Assembly: GCA_900549705.1 (NCBI GenBank)
Contig: URPI01000094.1
Location: forward strand, 1-8,578
Origin: an uncultured Eubacteriales bacterium
GTDB lineage: Bacteria; Bacillota; Clostridia; Oscillospirales; Oscillospiraceae
Direction: 5' to 3'
DNA length: 8,578 nucleotides
Shown: positions 5,560 through 8,578 of the stretch, in pieces
Layout: each line of letters begins with the position of its first letter
How positions within the stretch are numbered: position 1 is the first letter of the stretch
Program-made: the position numbers and the translations under genes
The notes under the pieces: model-generated
Told to the model about the DNA's origin: nothing
Seen by the model: the letters and a program-made list of their open reading frames with translations, nothing else
Database searches by the model: none

Positions 5560-5766
5560 ATGCTGTATCCCCCTGTTGCTGATTTGCTGGAAAATGTGGA
5601 AAGCCGTTATCTGCTGGTGAACCTGGTGGCTCATCGCGCCCGCCAGATTGCCGCTGAGGCGGAGATGAATCAGGAAGACCTGCCCGAGAAGCCCGTCACC
5701 ATGGCCATTGAGGAAGTGGCTGACGGCGAGCTGACCGGCTATGTGAAGGACGAGTACAAGAATTGA
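5560..5766 (+). CDS. rpoZ: DNA-directed RNA polymerase omega subunit
   Basis: Omega is the small subunit that helps assemble beta' into RNA polymerase. The 68-residue product is the usual Firmicutes size. It carries MLYPPVADLLENVESRYLLV, then the conserved helix NLVAHRARQIAAEA (21-34) and KPVTMAIEEVADGEL (44-58), the typical omega core. The ATG has GGAGG (5546-5550) 9 bases upstream in an AT-rich segment. The position directly after gmk matches the standard Firmicutes order. A separate weak promoter in 5525-5540 is possible but not convincing. The start and identity are secure. Confidence 0.93.
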   Translation: MLYPPVADLLENVESRYLLVNLVAHRARQIAAEAEMNQEDLPEKPVTMAIEEVADGELTGYVKDEYKN

Positions 5767-5823
5767 GGAAACTCTGAATCAATCCCCTTCGGCTGAACAG
5801 TGGATTTCACCCGATTTGTGCAG

Positions 5824-5867
5824 TTCCAAAAACGGAAAATACATACCGTATTTCTCCGTTTTCGGAA
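5824..5867. other. Long hairpin P1 upstream of priA
   Basis: TTCC-A-AAAACGGA-AAATAC (5824-5842) pairs with GTATTT-C-TCCGTTTT-C-GGAA (5848-5867). This makes 18 base pairs with one A-C mismatch and one bulged C, closed by loop ATACC. Outer arms TTTCACC (5805-5811) and GGTGAAA (5877-5883) could extend it. No U run follows on the plus strand. It is AT-rich and nearly symmetric, so it could act as an RNA structure, a protein site or the core of a small inverted-repeat element. Confidence 0.65.
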
Positions 5868-5873
5868 TCTTCG

Positions 5874-5920
5874 CCCGGTGAAAACGCGCTCTCTGTCAGC
5901 TCCTGCGGATTTCATCAGGG
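5874..5920 (+). other. Hairpin P2 upstream of priA
   Basis: CCC-GGTGAAA-A-CGC (5874-5887) can pair with GCG-GA-TTTCATC-A-GGG (5905-5920), about 13 base pairs with one G-U pair, a small internal loop and a bulged A. Its GGTGAAA arm is the same strand that could pair upstream with TTTCACC (5805-5811), so two foldings exclude each other. Confidence 0.45.
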
Positions 5921-5934
5921 CTTCCTGACGGTTT

Positions 5935-5961
5935 GGCCGGGAAGCAGTTTGCCTTCCGGCC
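5935..5961 (+). other. Hairpin P3 just before the priA ribosome binding site
   Basis: GGCCGG-G-AAG (5935-5944) pairs with CTTCCGGCC (5953-5961) around loop CAGTTTGC, 9 GC-rich pairs with one bulged G. It ends 18 bases before the priA Shine-Dalgarno. Confidence 0.55.
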
Positions 5962-5988
5962 TTCACAAAAAGAGAATGTGGAGGGCTT

Positions 5989-8436
5989 ATGACCGGAAAA
6001 ATTGCGGTATCTGCGGCGGTTTTTGCCATTGACAAGCCCTACTCCTACCGCATTCCAGAGGAGATGACGCTCCTGCCGGGAATGCGGGTGCAGGTTCCCT
6101 TCGGAAGAGGAAACAGGCTGTGCGATGGCATTGTGCTTTCGGTGGAAGCGGGAGATGAAGCAGGACTCAAGACGGTTTGCTGCGCCTTGGATGATGCCCC
6201 TGTGCTGACTCCAACCCAGCTCAAGCTGGCCTCCTTCCTGCGGGAGCGGTACTTCTGTACCTTTTTTGATGCCGCCCGCGCCATGCTCCCGGCGGGGACG
6301 TGGTTTCACACCAGGGTGCGCTTCTCCTTGACGGAGGACGCAGGCTGGAAAACCGCCGTCATCCGAAAGGCCGGGGCGAAGGAGATTCTCCTTCTGCTGG
6401 AGGCATTGGGCGCGGAAGCGGAGGAAACAAAGCTTCATGAGGCCGTAGCGGATGATGAAGCATTTTCTGCGGCGCTTGCATACCTGTTAAAAAAGAAATG
6501 GATATCCACCACCCAGGAGTTTCACCCCAGGGTGACGGAGAAAAACGAGAAAATTGCCGCGCTTGCCGTGCCGGGGGAGCAGGCCATGGCCTTTGCCGCC
6601 CAGCGCCCCAAATCCGCCGCCATGCAGCGCAGTGTTCTGGAGCTGCTGGCAGCCCTGGGCAGCGGCGCGGTGAAGGATATTTGCTATTACACCGGGGCAT
6701 CTCCGGCAACGCTGCGCCGGTTAGAGGAGCTGGGCTATGTGGAGCTGTCGGAACGTCCGGTGCTCCGCTGCCGGGAGATTCAGCCGGCGGAGGTGGAGCG
6801 CCCCCTGGTTTTAAGCCCGGAGCAGCAGGATGCCTTTTTGGGTCTGCGGCAGCAGATGGAGCAGCCCCGCCCCGGCGTGGCGCTGCTGTATGGCATCACC
6901 GGTTCCGGCAAGACCTCGGTGTATATCCGGCTGATTCAGCAGTGCTTGGACGCGGGAAAAACCGCCCTGCTGCTGGTGCCGGAAATCGCATTGACCCCGC
7001 AGCTTTTGGGGGTAATGGCGGCCTGGTTTGGAAGCCAGGTGGCAATTCTCCACAGCAGCTTGGGGATGGGCGAACGCTATGACCAGTGGAAGCGGATCAA
7101 AAGCGGCGATGCCCGGGTGATTGTGGGAACCCGCTCGGCGGTGTTTGCCCCCACGGAAAACCTGGGTGTGATTATCCTGGACGAAGAACAGGAGCATTCC
7201 TATAAATCCGAAAATAATCCCCGGTATTCGGCCAAAGAGGTGGCCATCTGGCGGGGCGTAAAGGAGCATACCCTGGTGCTTTTGGGTTCTGCCACGCCCA
7301 GCGTGGAGAGTATGTACCATGCAAAAAAAGGGGATTATACCCTCTACACCCTGAAAAATCGATACAATGGCCGCCCGCTGCCCCAGGTTGAGATTGTGGA
7401 TATGCGGGAGGAGGTAAAGCTGGGCAACGATATGAGCCTCAGCCTTCCCTTGCGGCAGGAAATATATGACAACTGGAATGGGGGCAATCAAACCGTCCTG
7501 CTGCTCAACCGGCGGGGCAACAGCCGCGCCCTGGTGTGCGTGGATTGCCGGGAGGTGCCCCAGTGCCCCCGCTGTGCCCAGCCCATGACCTATCACAGCG
7601 CCAATAACCGCCTGATGTGCCACTACTGTGGCTTTTCGCAGCCGGTTCCCCGGCGCTGCCCCCAATGCGGCGGCCCGATGAAGCCCATGGGGACCGGCAC
7701 GCAGAAGGTAGAGCAGGAGCTGAAGGAGCTGTACCCCACCATGGCGGTGGAGCGGATGGATGCAGACACCATCAGCGCGGTCAATACCCACGAAAAAATT
7801 TTGGAGCATTTCCAGCGGGAACATATCCCCGTCCTTCTGGGAACCCAGATGGTGGCCAAGGGGCTGAATTTGCCCAAGGTGACATTGGTGGGGGTGCTGG
7901 ATGCGGATTTGTCCCTGTATTCCGGCGGCTACCGGGCAGGGGAAACCACCTTTAATCTGCTGACCCAGGTGGTGGGGCGGGCAGGTCGGGGCGAAAAGCC
8001 GGGGCGTGCCGTGATTCAGACCATGGTGCCCAATCACAAGATTATCCGCCTGGGTGCGGCGCAGGACTATGACGGCTTTTATGAATTGGAGATTCAGCTG
8101 CGGCAGATTCAAAATGCCCCCCCTTTTGCAGACCGGCTGATGATTACCTTCCAGGGGGAGGACGAAGGGACGGTGCTGCGCAGTGCCGTCAAGTTCCGCG
8201 ACAGCCTGCTTGGTTGTCTGGCGCAGCCGGACTATCAAAGGGAGAAGGCGGATGTTCTGGGCCCTGCACCCTGCCCGGTGCCGAAGATAAACTATCACTA
8301 CCGCTATCGCCTGACGGTCAATGGCCGGATGACAAAGCCCATGCGGTTTTTGATTGCCTGGCTGCTCCAGCAGTTTGGCAAGGATAAGGACAGCCGCAGC
8401 GTGACCGCCTTTGCCGATGTCAATGGATTTGAATAG
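5989..8436 (+). CDS. priA: Primosomal protein N' (replication restart helicase PriA)
   Basis: PriA is a 3'-5' superfamily 2 DNA helicase that recognises stalled forks and D-loops and reloads the replicative helicase. The 815-residue protein is full length. It has an N-terminal 3'-primer-binding domain (about 1-105), a winged-helix-like linker (about 200-265), and the helicase core with Walker A GITGSGKT (302-309), LLVPEIALTPQ, VGTRSAVFAP, Walker B DEEQEHSYK (398-406) and GSATPS (433-438). Eight zinc-binding cysteines come in four pairs (517/520, 526/529, 544/547, 557/560). Then follow GTQMVAKGLNLPKV, the QVVGRAGR motif (660-667) and the C-terminal domain. Many PriA proteins read DEEHE at Walker B; the Gln here is, from memory, usual in Clostridia. 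The ATG has GGAGG (5980-5984) at a short 4-base spacing, and the N-terminus fits the family. A 222-base gap separates it from rpoZ, where Bacillus carries coaBC. def and fmt, which usually follow, are not within the remaining 142 bases. Confidence 0.96.
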   Translation: MTGKIAVSAAVFAIDKPYSYRIPEEMTLLPGMRVQVPFGRGNRLCDGIVLSVEAGDEAGLKTVCCALDDAPVLTPTQLKLASFLRERYFCTFFDAARAMLPAGTWFHTRVRFSLTEDAGWKTAVIRKAGAKEILLLLEALGAEAEETKLHEAVADDEAFSAALAYLLKKKWISTTQEFHPRVTEKNEKIAALAVPGEQAMAFAAQRPKSAAMQRSVLELLAALGSGAVKDICYYTGASPATLRRLEELGYVELSERPVLRCREIQPAEVERPLVLSPEQQDAFLGLRQQMEQPRPGVALLYGITGSGKTSVYIRLIQQCLDAGKTALLLVPEIALTPQLLGVMAAWFGSQVAILHSSLGMGERYDQWKRIKSGDARVIVGTRSAVFAPTENLGVIILDEEQEHSYKSENNPRYSAKEVAIWRGVKEHTLVLLGSATPSVESMYHAKKGDYTLYTLKNRYNGRPLPQVEIVDMREEVKLGNDMSLSLPLRQEIYDNWNGGNQTVLLLNRRGNSRALVCVDCREVPQCPRCAQPMTYHSANNRLMCHYCGFSQPVPRRCPQCGGPMKPMGTGTQKVEQELKELYPTMAVERMDADTISAVNTHEKILEHFQREHIPVLLGTQMVAKGLNLPKVTLVGVLDADLSLYSGGYRAGETTFNLLTQVVGRAGRGEKPGRAVIQTMVPNHKIIRLGAAQDYDGFYELEIQLRQIQNAPPFADRLMITFQGEDEGTVLRSAVKFRDSLLGCLAQPDYQREKADVLGPAPCPVPKINYHYRYRLTVNGRMTKPMRFLIAWLLQQFGKDKDSRSVTAFADVNGFE

Positions 8437-8450
8437 GGGCGGCAGTGCCG
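8434..8450 (+). repeat. TAGGGGCGG palindrome containing the priA stop codon
   Basis: TAGGGGCGGCAGTGCCG starts at the priA TAG stop and carries the TAGGGGCGG core of the 1124-1359 repeats, followed by the mirror pair CGGCA/TGCCG around one G. It lacks the CTG prefix. It is either a diverged copy that supplied the stop codon or a chance resemblance. Confidence 0.45.
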
Positions 8451-8460
8451 ACGGACAGTG

Positions 8461-8505
8461 ACGCTGCGGGGCGTGTGCCGATACGCCGGTTCGTTACTGC
8501 ACGCC
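8461..8505 (+). repeat. Palindromic element B downstream of priA
   Basis: The first 30 bases match element A (4606-4635) at 26 positions, beginning with the same ACGCTGCGGGGC. The closing stem is GGCGTG (8470-8475) with CACGCC (8500-8505). Where A has T-A in this stem, B has G-C, a compensatory change. No U run follows. Confidence 0.6.
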
Positions 8506-8578
8506 AAACGTAGTAGACTGCTTTGACTAATAATTTATGAACAGCCAACGGCGATGCGTCTCTTGGCTTCCCCCGAGG
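8506..8578. other. Noncoding tail with a further palindrome at the window end
   Basis: An AT-rich patch (8521-8540) is followed by AGCCAA (8543-8548) pairing TTGGCT (8563-8568) over a 14-base loop, then CTTCCCCCGAGG at the very end. The last bases look like the left half of a further CTTCCCCC/GGGGGAAG palindrome cut by the window edge. No credible gene starts here. An ATG at 8537 is open to the end but lacks a Shine-Dalgarno and runs through the palindrome. Confidence 0.4.

Noticed and set aside
6811..8298. 495-codon antisense open frame on the minus strand
   Set aside because: It is fully opposite priA, has a His/Gln/Gly-rich unfamiliar product and no ribosome binding site of note; a shadow frame.
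8537..8578. Start of a new gene running off the window
   Set aside because: The ATG has no Shine-Dalgarno and the frame runs through a palindrome; only 14 codons are visible.

Overview
The window looks like a chromosomal segment of a GC-rich, low-complexity-poor Clostridia genome, most likely Oscillospiraceae/Ruminococcaceae (the Faecalibacterium/Subdoligranulum/Flavonifractor kind of gut bacterium). This placement is inference. It rests on the Firmicutes gene order yicC(yloC)-remA-gmk-rpoZ-priA, on cdaA-cdaR, on GC-rich codon use, and on many short GC-rich palindromes of the CTGTAGGGGCGG type between genes. The first 13 bases equal the 3' end of the Illumina TruSeq adapter, so base 1 is probably an untrimmed contig end, not genome.

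Layout: 25-1116 encodes a class V aminotransferase of the cysteine desulfurase family. A 423-base gap (1117-1539) follows. It holds four copies of a short hairpin repeat, two in each orientation, then a good sigma-A-type promoter (TTGCTA, 17 bases, TATAAT). From 1540 to 8436 seven genes run the same way: cdaA (diadenylate cyclase), cdaR (its YbbR-domain regulator), yicC/yloC (endoribonuclease family), remA (DUF370 DNA-binding regulator), gmk (guanylate kinase), rpoZ (RNA polymerase omega) and priA (primosomal helicase). cdaA/cdaR overlap by 11 bases and remA/gmk by 4. The other gaps are 42, 72, 69 and 222 bases. No classical intrinsic terminator (GC hairpin plus U run) was found inside the run, so at least partial co-transcription is plausible. 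The last 142 bases are noncoding and hold further palindromes.

How the genes fit together: cdaA and cdaR make and control cyclic di-AMP at the membrane. Gmk supplies GDP/GTP, omega is part of RNA polymerase, YicC acts on RNA, RemA is a matrix/osmoprotection regulator in Bacillus, and PriA restarts stalled replication forks. The set is housekeeping and signalling, not an accessory island.

No wholly new protein system was seen. The points worth following are: adapter at the contig end; two families of intergenic palindromes whose stems differ by compensatory changes; a remA start where the first ATG after the Shine-Dalgarno opens a 3-codon ORF across a T6 run and the real start appears to be an overlapping TTG; and a 222-base leader with three hairpins in tandem, lying where coaBC sits in Bacillus.
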